A DNA stretch of 64,000 bases from Siphonodentalium dalli (GCA_032622095.1 CP136061.1:5900734-5964733); one strand, 5' to 3'; shown: positions 48,500 to 58,097, counted from the first letter of the stretch. Notes: generated by a model from the letters alone, not told the origin. Made by a program: numbers and translations.

Positions 48500-48846
48500 A
48501 TAAATTATTAAAATTGTAAAAAATTGTAAAAAAAAATAATAAAAAATTGTATGAATAACACTGCAGGGAGCCCCACACATACATGGAAGCATATAGAAGA
48601 GTGTCGTCTGCTCATGTTTGTCTGGGGCTCTGTATGGGTGAAATTATAAAATTGTTAAAAGAATATATAAAATATAATTATTAAAATTGTAAATAATTGT
48701 AAAAAAAAATAAAAAATTGTTAGGCCAATATTGGCATTCTCTTATATATGCGAGGCGACCTATGGTCGACTCGCATATATAAGAGAATGCATTGGCACAG
48801 GGTATATGGGTTGATACAAAAATCGACCTGGCACTCAAAGGGTTAA
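48500..48846 (-). mobile_element. TTAA-type MITE, second family, mirror copy
   Basis: Reads in the opposite sense to 35,422-35,735: agacgac hairpin module (48,563-48,635), AT-rich spacer, full palindrome (48,724-48,796), ggtatatgggttgatacaaa, then gacctggcactcaaaggg plus TTAA at 48,843. Left terminus not identified. Confidence 0.75.
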
Positions 48847-49443
48847 ACAGCTATACCCACTGCGAAGTCCGCCCGTATCTTTTAACATCCTGTCAGTGTA
48901 ATAAACTTGTTACTATTAACACACTTATGAGGGTGGGGTATGATTTATATTTGAACATGAACAGATGATGACAATATAATTAACCTTTCCATGACTGGAC
49001 CTTCCTGAAATTTTGTGAAAACCCTGTGCCAATGCATTCTCTTACCTAAAAATATCTGTAAAAATGGTGATGGCGTGAGGTTTTTGAAGATATTTATCTG
49101 TATGTGTGGGTTCTTGTATTGCACCTGAGGGACATTCCAGAAAACAAAGTCACTGAAATTAAACAAAAAGTATTAAAGTGGAAGATAAATAATATTGAAA
49201 ATAAAAAAAATTGACATGGAATATCCAATGAATTAAAGACATATTTTGTGCTTATTTTATTACCAAAGCAACCTTGTTTAACCCTTTAACGATTTCGCCA
49301 TCGAGAGTCACTGCATTTAATTAATATATAAGAATGACGGTGTGTATTGTCAATTTAGATATAATATCTGTAAAAATAACTACTTTGAACAAGATTATTC
49401 TCCATTTCTATTTGATCACCCTACTGGAGTGTTTCACATCACT
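48847..49443. other. Unassigned sequence with a solo MITE end
   Basis: Near 48,980 'ttaacctttccatgactgga ... accctgtgccaatgcattct' is a truncated left end of the third TTAA family, as at 39,833. The rest is AT-rich without a supported gene. Confidence 0.45.
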
Positions 49444-49654
49444 TTAACCCTTTCAGTGCCAAGTCCGATTTTTGTATCAACCCATATTTTCTTGATCATT
49501 TTTCAAATTTATTGATTATAATAATGGGATACATTGATGGAAAGAGCTCTTTCCATCAATGTACATGTATCACATTATTATAATCAATAAATTAAAAAAT
49601 GATCAAGAAAATATGTGTTGATAAAAAAATCGGACTTGGCACTGAAAGGGTTAA
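49444..49654. mobile_element. TTAA-flanked foldback MITE (CCCTTTCAGTGCCAAGTCC ends)
   Basis: TTAA at 49,444 and 49,651. Ends ccctttcagtgccaagtccg and cggacttggcactgaaaggg are perfect inverted repeats, and the arms remain complementary almost to the centre (ggaaagagctctttcc). The end sequence is related to the CCCTTTGAGTGCC family at 35,422 and 48,843. Confidence 0.9.
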
Positions 49655-49971
49655 AGCTACTTCAGACATTTGTCACGAGACCTGAGAATAAGGCGCCTGT
49701 CATTTGCAGAATGAGGACCCCAAATGGTGAATTTAGTGATGCTATCCGCATAGCAGGCTAGCATCACTAATTTTTTATACCTGTTACAGGTACATGTATG
49801 GGTGCCCAAACTTGAGAAGCTCAAATGTCCCCAAATCCTAGTGGACAGCATCGAGTCAATTTTCCAAGGCAATTCAACAATATGCTATGTAAATAAAAAA
49901 TCTGTAGTTTCAATAAGGCCTTTATTTGCATGTTAAATTTTGAAATCAGAAATATTATGTCATATATATAA
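49655..49971. other. Hairpin-repeat fragment and unassigned sequence
   Basis: A partial GAATGAGG hairpin lies at 49,708-49,770 (left arm then agcatcacta). The remainder is AT-rich. Confidence 0.45.
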
Positions 49972-51401
49972 TACAGTCAATTTCGCTTTATTGCATAGCA
50001 TCGGTGCATGGTTTTTCTCATGCAATTAACCGAATATGCATAAAGCCGAAATCACCCCATCACCCCATTTTAGGTTTTTAGATTTTTAGTTTGTACCATA
50101 GTATAGCGAAATTAGTCTGTCGCCGTCTATCAATTTCAAATTTCATCTCACTCCTTGTTGTAAATTACTGTTATGTCAATAAACTGATTCATTAACATCA
50201 TTATTTGTTGTAATAAAATGATTACATACCATCATTATCACACACAAAAAACATTAAGAAAAAAAACATTTCATTCACGTGTATTAATTTCTCCCATCCC
50301 ATAATTTCTACTGCCTATCTATTTATAGACATTATGACATTGTATTCCCAGGCCACACCAAACACATTCCTTGTTATTTCCATTACAGAATAGATTTATA
50401 ATGAGTACACAATTGTGTTTAATACTTTATTTTAATTTAAACAAACATGATAAAAACAGACAAAGCAAATGATAAATAACAACAACAACATTAATAATAT
50501 ACAGAATTACGGAATCCAGTCGACGAATTCTGTGATCACGCACTGTCACCGCATCTTACTAATGATTCTCTGGAATCGTTTCTGGAGATAGTAGATAGCA
50601 TTTCAATCCATGTTATTGTCGTCGTGGGTTTTTTTTTAGTTGGCGACCTTGACACTTTGTTGATAGAATTCCTGGAATTGTCCTTTCACATTCAATATGA
50701 TTTTCGGAATTCGTACTGCAGGTTTTTACAAACGTTTTTATTTTTATGAAGCAGACACAACTCAACAATCAAATAAATATACAAACTTTAATAAATCATA
50801 CAATTCACAAATAAATAAGGAAACATACAGGAAATGTGTGTGAACAGAAGCATGTTAGAAGAAATAGAAAAGCATGTGTGTTTAGTCGGCGTCCTTGACA
50901 CTTTGTTGGTGGAATTCCCCGGAATCTTCCTTTCACTTTGAAATCTCAGAATTGCAACTGGAACTTCAGGTGTTTACAAACGTTTACAAATTCAACAAAC
51001 AAACAAATAAATATACAAATGTTAATAAATTATGCAATTCAAAAAGAAATATGGAAACCATACAGGAAATGTGTGTGAATAGAAGCATGTTAGAAGATAA
51101 ATTGAAATTGAAAATTGCTCGTCAACAATTTTGTATTAACTATCCCATAAAATACGTATTTCAAACTAACTTTTATTTTAAATTGCTATAAATTTGACAC
51201 CATAAGGAGACTTTTAACCCCTTATCAGCAAAATTTTGGTTGATTTTCTTATGCATAAAAACGGAATACAGTGTGACCTTTATGCATATAAACGATTAAA
51301 AAATAGTCTTTTTGTGAGAAAATGGTTTGGTGCATGCATATTTTATGCAAATATCTGAATTATGCATTTAAACGATATGCAATTAACTGAAATTGACTGT
51401 A
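49972..51401. mobile_element. Non-autonomous TA-flanked element, ~1.43 kb
   Basis: Ends cagtcaatttcgctttattg and gcaattaactgaaattgact+g are inverted with TA on both sides (mariner/pogo type). Subterminal tatgcat/atgcaatta motifs recur at both ends. An internal direct duplication of ~240 bp (about 50,636-50,880 and 50,881-51,110) shares gaccttgacactttgttg-type sequence and acaggaaatgtgtgtgaa. No transposase frame. Confidence 0.8.
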
Positions 51402-52590
51402 CATGTGTATATTAATCGTTAATATCAGTGTATTTATTCCCTATCCAATTTTAATACAAAATTGTCCATTATACAAATCCAGCTTGAGGTCATCTCTGTC
51501 TGAGGAATAGCTTTTGGTTTTACACCAAATTGTTTTGATTGGTACAGTGAACAAAATACAAAGAAAGCATGCAGAATGTGTGTATATAAACACGTGACAT
51601 GAGCTCTGCTCGACGTGCTCGTGCAGTAACACTAGTTATATACTGCTGGAGTATCCTTGACACTGAGTGTGACAATGTGTCTTTTGCCAAATGCGGTAGT
51701 TCCTTTGATGTTGGCTTAAAGTTGTTGTAGCCACTGTATATTGTGGTGCTTACATCCTTTTACATGTATAGTTCATTAACTTGAGATCAAAGAAAGACGA
51801 TCTGTTTTAATTTGGTTTCTATTATAAGGAAGTTTCAATGTTCCTGCTTGTTAGTGTATACATATTTTTATTTCCAAATCCAACATAACATAATATACAG
51901 ATGATACAAATATGCAAAAATAGAAGAGATAATGTATGGAAATGAGGATCAGACAACAAGCCCGAGGGCTTATATGAAGTCTTCTCCTCTTTGGCGACAT
52001 GCCCCTTCCCCAATAAGTGAGGTAGGGGTATCGGTCAGACGGGAAAGGATATAAATATTTTTTTTTAAGGAGAAGTAACTAAGTTTGAGTTAGGGATGGA
52101 AACAGGGGAAAGATAGTGTTATGGATAGCAGGAGGTCGTATATACAGAATAGTGACAAGTAAGTAACTTACAAAATAATCGTTATCGGAAGACATTTAGT
52201 ACTACATATATAATGGGGAACATCGTGCTGCCGCATAACGCGATCAGAATCCAAAGCAATTTGTTACCCATACAGATCATGGAAATCTTTTTGTTCTCAT
52301 AATATATGTCTGTACTGCATTAAATATTTGTTTTTTTTCGCGAAGACTAAGCTCCCTTGACCCCGCATTAGTGTATTCTCAGATAGGGCAACATTGGGTA
52401 GGGAGTCAAAAATTCTCTTCTGGGCTCTTGATAAAATGAACATTCAAAGAGATAGTGGTAAGTTGTCTTGTTGCTTGTTGTCTCAAGTGAAAGGAAATGG
52501 CTATTTTTCATTCATGATAAACATCCAAATTTTCTCCAGACAGGGTGCCGGGTATGTGCTTCCCATGAAATACGCCCACATTCCCCTAGT
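51402..52590. other. Unassigned sequence
   Basis: A tatataaacacgtgac string (TATA-like plus an E-box-type CACGTG) is near 51,583 but no exon follows convincingly. No repeat family recognised. Confidence 0.3.
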
Positions 52591-53325
52591 CCAACAAATT
52601 AGACTATTCGGATTAATACATATTTTAATATTTGGACATTTACAATTGTATTAATCCTTCTAGTCTAATAAAAGAGCTGAAAGCAAAGTTAGCACACATT
52701 TTGAAGCAGGTCAACATCAGTGACCACCGATATGACCCCATCAAATCAAAAATTCTAAATACCATTTTCTCTTAAATTATCTACAAATACATTAGTCTTA
52801 CCTGTAGCGGAGATAGTATTCTTTGTGTTCACACATAGATTGTGATATAAAAGTTGTCAGAATTACAGATTTGTTAGTTTAATCCCGGATTGGAAAACAT
52901 ATCACGATTTTCAAATACATATAAATTATGTTAATTTCGCGTGTTTTCCCAGATTTCTGATCTATTACGCATGCGCGTGCTTTCGTTTTCGTATGTGTTC
53001 GCTAGCGTAGACGGGTTTGAATATTTCTGTCGGTTGAGTTGTTATAAAATTATATGGATTAATAGTGACACAAATTTATGCTAGTTAGTTCAGTCATGAT
53101 ATTTAACATTCCAACAAAAGGTACATGTATGTGTTTTTTATTTGTAGTTTTATTTGTGTCATTAGACGTGAACAGTGTAAGTTAAAGGGACATGCCCTTG
53201 CCACATAACTCTTGCGGCTTCGTAGCGTTCAAAGTTTTCACGTCCTTTGTTGGACGATGAGGGATTAAGACCACATAAATGTCCAAATATTAAAATAGGT
53301 CTTAATCCGAATCGTCTAATTTGAT
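52591..53325. mobile_element. Possible DNA transposon remnant with ~45-bp inverted ends
   Basis: Left ccaacaaattagactattcg + gattaatacatattttaata + tttggacattt is mirrored by aaatgtccaaatattaaaat + aggtcttaatccgaatcgtc + taatttgat on the right. The interior contains a CpG-containing stretch near 52,965-53,030 (cgcatgcgcgtgctttcg). No transposase; target duplication not visible. Confidence 0.55.
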
Positions 53326-53801
53326 CAGAATGGGACCCATACTACGAGAAAGACAAAACAAAACTAGAGAGGGTCCAACGGAGAGCAGTGCGGTTTATCA
53401 AGCAAGACTACCGATCAAGAGAGAAAGGATGCGTGACGACCATGCTCAAGGATCTAGGATTACCATCACTAGAAGAACAGAGCAGAGACTAGCGTTATTT
53501 TATAAGGTGGTTAAGGGGTCGGCCCCGGGTATAAAACCTGAAAACTACATTGTACCTGACAAACTATAAACCAAGGAGAAAGAGGAAAGCAGTAAAGTTC
53601 GAGGATTTTGTCAGTGATAACATCATAGAAAAACTGACTGTAAACAACGAAAGTGCCTTCGAGCTGATCCGGACAAACACGGATCAATTTGGAAACTCCT
53701 TCTTTCCAAGAACAGTTATTGACTGGAACCATCTGGACGATACCACAGTCAACGCTGCCGACTTAGAAACATTCAAGTCGGCACTGGGAGAACATCACTA
53801 G
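53326..53801 (+). pseudogene. LINE reverse transcriptase 3' fragment (frameshifted)
   Basis: Frames on the + strand give LERVQRRAVRFIKQDYRSRE and TTMLKDLGLPSLEEQSRD, then (after a frame change) LALFYKVVKGSAPGIKPENY, then (another change) NSFFPRTVIDWNHL and FKSALGEHH-stop. This is the usual C-terminal tail of CR1/jockey-type LINE polyproteins. The three pieces lie in different frames with an in-frame TAG near 53,489, so it is dead. The 3' tail (53,855-53,870) shows a short tacagatacagatac repeat. Confidence 0.85.
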
Positions 53802-54544
53802 CGCTCCTCCCGCCGTCCTGCAAAAGCCAGATTTGGTTACTAAGGACGTACCACATACAGATACAGATACCCCTACTGCCAGCTAGTACTGGCCCTAGCG
53901 GAAACCCTGTTATTCTGCGGCGGGATTAATCAGGGACAATCAGGATTGTGTGCGCCGACACTAAAGTAGTATCATTTTGGCAGAATCTTGTGCCTGTGAG
54001 TCTATAATTTGGAATTTTGGCTGCAATTTAGTGCAATTATTAAATGCCATGCAGCATCAAGACAAAAGCCATCATGAGCATGGTCTGAATAATTTGTAGT
54101 TTGACTGAGATTACCTTGCTCCCTGACTTGACTCCTGCTCTTTGTTGTAATTGATAGTCAAAACTTTCACTTGCTTTCGGAAGAATAGAGATCCCTTTTC
54201 TAAATACTTTAAAGTTCTTCTAACTGGCGCAGCACCTTTCATAAAAGGCATCTTGACCTACCCATGTATCGAAAACTGGGTTCTAAAACGAAAGTAGATT
54301 GTTGTCGTAAAATCACAAAAGTGCGAGGAATCGTGTCAAATCAGCTTCAACTGTTACTTATAGTGACATACAATAAGTATTCATCTCTAAAAAACATTGA
54401 AAATATTACGTACGATTTGTTTATAGTAGCCACGTTAAAATGATTTGTTCGCGCAATATCCAAAATTACGACATTGCAGACGATTTTCAAGGGTGAAATT
54501 TTGAACTTCATTATCTTCAAAGGAAATGTGGTGGTTTCGCTGAA
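53802..54544. promoter_or_regulatory. Probable promoter/5' UTR region of the + strand gene at 54,545
   Basis: No repeat recognised between the LINE tail and the ATG. The last ~120 bp are moderately CpG-containing (gttcgcgcaatatcc, attacgacattgcagacg), which fits a 5' UTR. No TATA box is convincing. This is inferred from position only. Confidence 0.3.
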
Positions 54545-54638
54545 ATGCCGTCACAGTCAGATCGGTTTCGTGCAGCTGCTGTGGGAACAGCTGTTGCCTT
54601 TGGGTTAGCTGTGACTGCATATTTGTTTCTGAAGAAAA
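54545..54638 (+). CDS. Likely first coding exon of a membrane-anchored protein
   Basis: ATG followed by 31 codons and a strong donor (aaa|gtgagt at 54,639). The peptide MPSQSDRFRAAAVGTAVAFG + LAVTAYLFLKK has a basic N-terminus, a ~20-residue hydrophobic segment and a basic stop-transfer end. This is the form of an N-terminal anchor in mitochondrial outer membrane, peroxisome or ER. I cannot assign the gene. Its next exon is not in the window, because the downstream 9 kb is occupied by an antisense Gypsy element. Without splicing it would end at a TAG about 12 codons later. Confidence 0.55.
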
Positions 54639-54768
54639 GTGAGTTTACTTTTTATACCGGGTACCGGTAGTTTAAAACAATGAAATATGGAAAGTGCCAA
54701 TTTCAGTGCCAAATAATATAATTTTAATATTACGTCAGTGGAAACGGGCCAGCTCGCCCCAGTCGACC

Positions 54769-55104
54769 TGTGTCAGCTCGCCCGAGCCAACTGGCTCCTA
54801 GTGATAATGTCTTATTTAAGTTGTTGTGTTATCTTTTTGGGGTATGGCAAAGATAAGCTTATTTATATAAGGTTCTCACCTGTTTTACTCTCCTAGTCCT
54901 TCCAGCTATATACTTCCCTGGCGTGCTTTACCGATGGCGGTCCCGATTCAAGAGAGCGCACACTTCATTTTTAGCTCCGCCCTTCTCTCCCGTCTTTCTC
55001 CCTTATTACCCAATCACAGGCCAGTTAGAGTTCAAGGTGTCAAAGGTTACAGTTCATGGTTTCTTATGGGTCAGAGGTCATAGTTCATACTGACATATTC
55101 TACA
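54769..55104 (-). mobile_element. 3' LTR of the Ty3/Gypsy element (left boundary tentative)
   Basis: On the minus strand a purine tract is directly followed by TGTAGAATATGTCAG, the expected start of an LTR. A TATA-like element (gctatata on +, 54,905-54,912) lies inside, consistent with a U3 promoter. The other end is less certain; tgtgtcagctcgcc at 54,769 would give TG...CA termini and a ~336-bp LTR. The 5' LTR lies beyond the right edge, so neither LTR identity nor target duplication can be checked here. Confidence 0.65.
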
Positions 55105-55117
55105 CTCCTCCCCCTCC
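55105..55117 (-). other. Polypurine tract
   Basis: Minus strand ggagggggaggag abuts the LTR start TGTAG. This is the plus-strand DNA primer site expected between the last ORF and the 3' LTR. Confidence 0.8.
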
Positions 55118-55257
55118 AGTTCTTGCAGAATGCATTGTGAGGACTTCTGCTATCCTATCTGGTCTGCGACTGGGTGGTTATAAACAAATACATGTAGACA
55201 AATTCCGCTTTGTACAATCCCCTCAACAGGATGTCGCCGTTCCTCGTTGACACCATG

Positions 55258-55442
55258 CCATAGCTCAGCGTTCCTCGCTGTTCCCACATTGCAGCTCAGC
55301 GTTCCTCGCTGTTCCAATATTGTAGCTCAGCGTTCCTCGCTGTTCCCATATAGCAGCTCAGCGTTCCTCGCTGTTCCCATATAGCAGCTCAGCGTTCCTC
55401 GCTGTTCCCATATAGCAGCTCAGCGTTCCTCGCTGTTCCCAT
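55258..55442 (-). repeat. 31-bp minisatellite over the end of ORF3, ~6 copies
   Basis: The unit agctcagcgttcctcgctgt + tcccatatagc overlaps the last codons of the Tpt1-TatD ORF. The TatD-family C-terminal stretch (GTARNAELLYG) lies in the first copy, and the present stop codon (55,389) falls inside the next copies. The array has probably altered the protein's tail. Confidence 0.92.
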
Positions 55443-58073
55443 GCCAATGACTTCTTGGGTTTGACCCCTTATTTCCGCCACAGCAGCCACTACTTCGCCT
55501 ATATTCTTTGGGCTAGAAAATGCCCTGTTCCCTGCAAAGTACGGTCCATCCGTCTCTACCAGCAATCTTTCGTCCGGAACACTCCTCAAGGCCTCTTTCT
55601 GCTCTTCATCAAAATGTTTCACCAGCCCAGTAAACCCAAAATAACAATTTGGTAACTCCATCCATTCCCTCAGTACTTCAGATCTCTGTGAGCAACAATG
55701 GAGATGCAGTGGTTGGTTGACAAGCCTCATTCTCCTAATGATGTTCAATGCAATCCTTGCCACTCGATCTCCATACCTGCTGGCTCCTCTAAGGTGTAGA
55801 ATGATGGGCTTACTGGGCATGCTTAGTTTTAGGAGGTCTATGAACAGCCGTTCTTGTAAGTCGAATGAGGATGGGTGACTAGTATCATCCAGGCCAATCT
55901 CTCCCAAAGCACACACCGAACGATGGTTCAGATAATCTCTAATAAGATCCAGGGTGTGGCTTGAAGCCTGCCGATAGTTTTTCGGGTGAAACCCTATAGC
56001 CGTTCTCCACCTCTGACCAAGATCCACTGTCCAGGGGTAAGACTCCGGATCACAAAATACCGCAACCCCACCGATTACGCTACATGGGACCTTTCCGTCC
56101 GGAAATCCCTCAAAATATTGGTCCCAACAAAGGGTATCGGTGCCCTTGTTCGCTCGCTCCAGAATCCGATCCGGGTGGAAATGACTGTCATATAATTTGA
56201 GCAGTGGCTTTGGGGGAGGATCAGCGAGAGCGTCTTCACACTCCACCCAGGCCTCCAAACTGTCATCCTCCAGTTCTATCTCCAAAACCCCGCACTTCTC
56301 GGTCTCCATGGGGCAGGTCTGGAGTTCTCCCTGGGACTCTAAGAACATTTCTTCCTCTGGTGGAGACTTTGGTGTTGACTCTATACTGCTATCCTGACTG
56401 TCTGTGGCCCCAGCCTGGCTCAACCCGGTGAGGGGTCGAGTCAAAGTACTGGGCTCCTCAGGCACCCTCTCTTCGACTTGAGTCTTCCGATCCATCTCGG
56501 TTAGGGGACGGACCATAGAATAATCCTCCGTACTCACCAGTACCTCCTGGGTAGCAATCGTCTGGTCCCACCCGGTTAGCGGTAGGATCATAGGCGACTC
56601 TACATCTTCATTGGTGGAGCACTCCTGATCCAACCCGGTGAGGGGTCGAACCACAGAAGCACTTCTCCCATATACTCTGATCCAATGCTCCTCCCGTGAC
56701 AATCCATCTTCTCTATCTCTACAGCACTGTTTCAACTCATCCAATTTCTCCGGCTTAAGCATTTGAAGCAACACATAGAGAACCCTCCAATATAAAAAAC
56801 AAGCAGGGGAGTTAATAGGACTCAACCTACATTGTACAGTTTCCCCATCCTGAAAACATGGATCAGTGGACCGGCGCAGCCTATCTATGTAAAACTTGTA
56901 CATGTCTCCTGATATACTAGTATCGGGCGAAATCAGTCGGTCAGAATTAATCTTGTCGATCAAAGGTTTGAAGTGTTCTAAGGTCACCGCCTCAATAGGA
57001 ATCCTTTGAATAAATCCAACCAGTGTTTTTATTCCCTCTGCCATTTGTTGACATATTATCTCAGCCTGTTCAATTGAAACCGGTTCCCACAAAGTCTCTG
57101 GAACATGCGCATACAAGACATGTCGTTTCAATTGTGAAAACCTTCCCCTACATATCAAGCATAGAGTATTTCTGTTCTGCCTTAATCCTGCTTTCTTCAA
57201 ATTCTGTTTAAGACGCCACCTGCGATAACTTCTAAGGGTGGAAAACTTCTTTTCTGTCCTCGGCTGTGGAGTCGATGGTAATTCTCCCAGTCTGCTCCTC
57301 TCTTCATCCCTTCGAATTACATCTTTGAAAAAGGCTGGTGGTATCGTATGTTCCTCATCCCCTGCAGATAATATTACATTGTTAGCCGATCGAAATAATT
57401 TGAAGCCAGCCTGCAAATATTTATTTATATCCAAATATATTGCCACTTCACTTAGGGGCCTCATTCCACTAACCACAGTTTTATTTTCCGGTTCATGGGT
57501 GGAGAAGTGGATCATCTGTCTCCCCATGGTCTTAAGCCCTTCAACCTTAATTTTCGCCCAATTTTCCAATGACGTTCCATGCACCGCTTGTTCCAATTCT
57601 TCGCATGTTAAGATGGGTGTCAATTCTAGTTTCTCAACTGGTGTGGAGTGAGCTTGGTAAGCCTTGATCTCCATTAGTTCCATTAATCCTCTCTTTGATT
57701 GTCTTAATGCAAATCTGTTTTTTTCATTAGTATTTACTACCCGTGTGATGTCTTCTCTGGTCACCCCATGAAGAAATGGGTCCTTGAGCAAAATCTGTAC
57801 TTCCATATACCCTTCCTTATTTATTTTTGTGGTATGACGGAGCAAATACGACAAATGTCTCCCGATAGCTTCGTCATTTGGTTTCTTCCTACCTGGCCTA
57901 TCAGTCCTAAAATGGTGGACCGCAACAGGGTCTTCGCAAACTACTTGTTGAAGCGTGTTCTGAGAATCACGGTGGGATTGATTTAAATCTAGTGACTCAC
58001 TATGTCTTGATGGTGTCCAGTAATGTGATTTCCTTCTGTCCCTCTCATTCATTCTTAACTTCTTTGCTGACAT
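55389..58073 (-). CDS. Gypsy ORF3: Tpt1/KptA-like RNA 2'-phosphotransferase fused to TatD-like nuclease
   Basis: This intact 894-codon frame starts 43 bp after the pol stop, on the same strand. Residues ~66-255 are Tpt1/KptA-like. LSYLLRH (R79, H80) is followed by GYMEVQILL, NEKNRFAL, IKAYQAHS (H142), VHGTS (165-168) and GMRPLSEVAIYLD (R205), then NNVILSAG. Known Tpt1 enzymes use NAD+ to remove a 2'-phosphate from RNA; some also ADP-ribosylate nucleic-acid 5'-phosphate ends. A small finger (CLICRGRF...HVLYAH, ~305-323) and a linker with four RPLTG-type repeats (~475-553) follow. Residues ~626-892 are TatD: YDSHFHPDR, GEIGLD (E725), LHLRG (H760), LHLHCCS and VETDGPY (D842). Unusual: one Tpt1 catalytic arginine position is K137. 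It occupies the place of env, and no signal peptide or membrane segment is visible. Function in the element is unknown. Confidence 0.88.
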   Translation of the reverse strand: MSAKKLRMNERDRRKSHYWTPSRHSESLDLNQSHRDSQNTLQQVVCEDPVAVHHFRTDRPGRKKPNDEAIGRHLSYLLRHTTKINKEGYMEVQILLKDPFLHGVTREDITRVVNTNEKNRFALRQSKRGLMELMEIKAYQAHSTPVEKLELTPILTCEELEQAVHGTSLENWAKIKVEGLKTMGRQMIHFSTHEPENKTVVSGMRPLSEVAIYLDINKYLQAGFKLFRSANNVILSAGDEEHTIPPAFFKDVIRRDEERSRLGELPSTPQPRTEKKFSTLRSYRRWRLKQNLKKAGLRQNRNTLCLICRGRFSQLKRHVLYAHVPETLWEPVSIEQAEIICQQMAEGIKTLVGFIQRIPIEAVTLEHFKPLIDKINSDRLISPDTSISGDMYKFYIDRLRRSTDPCFQDGETVQCRLSPINSPACFLYWRVLYVLLQMLKPEKLDELKQCCRDREDGLSREEHWIRVYGRSASVVRPLTGLDQECSTNEDVESPMILPLTGWDQTIATQEVLVSTEDYSMVRPLTEMDRKTQVEERVPEEPSTLTRPLTGLSQAGATDSQDSSIESTPKSPPEEEMFLESQGELQTCPMETEKCGVLEIELEDDSLEAWVECEDALADPPPKPLLKLYDSHFHPDRILERANKGTDTLCWDQYFEGFPDGKVPCSVIGGVAVFCDPESYPWTVDLGQRWRTAIGFHPKNYRQASSHTLDLIRDYLNHRSVCALGEIGLDDTSHPSSFDLQERLFIDLLKLSMPSKPIILHLRGASRYGDRVARIALNIIRRMRLVNQPLHLHCCSQRSEVLREWMELPNCYFGFTGLVKHFDEEQKEALRSVPDERLLVETDGPYFAGNRAFSSPKNIGEVVAAVAEIRGQTQEVIGMGTARNAELLYGNSEER

Positions 58074-58097
58074 CTAAAAATTAGGAATAGACTTTGT
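58074..58097 (-). promoter_or_regulatory. Splice-acceptor-like sequence before ORF3
   Basis: Minus strand ctattcctaatttttag directly precedes the ATG. It has a pyrimidine/T-rich tract, a branch-point-like cctaat and a terminal AG. By analogy with retroviral env expression it could make a spliced subgenomic mRNA for ORF3. The matching donor would lie upstream, probably outside the window. Confidence 0.4.

Noticed and set aside
55389..58073. Env-like product for ORF3
   Set aside because: No signal peptide, transmembrane segment or furin-type site is visible; the motifs are enzymatic.
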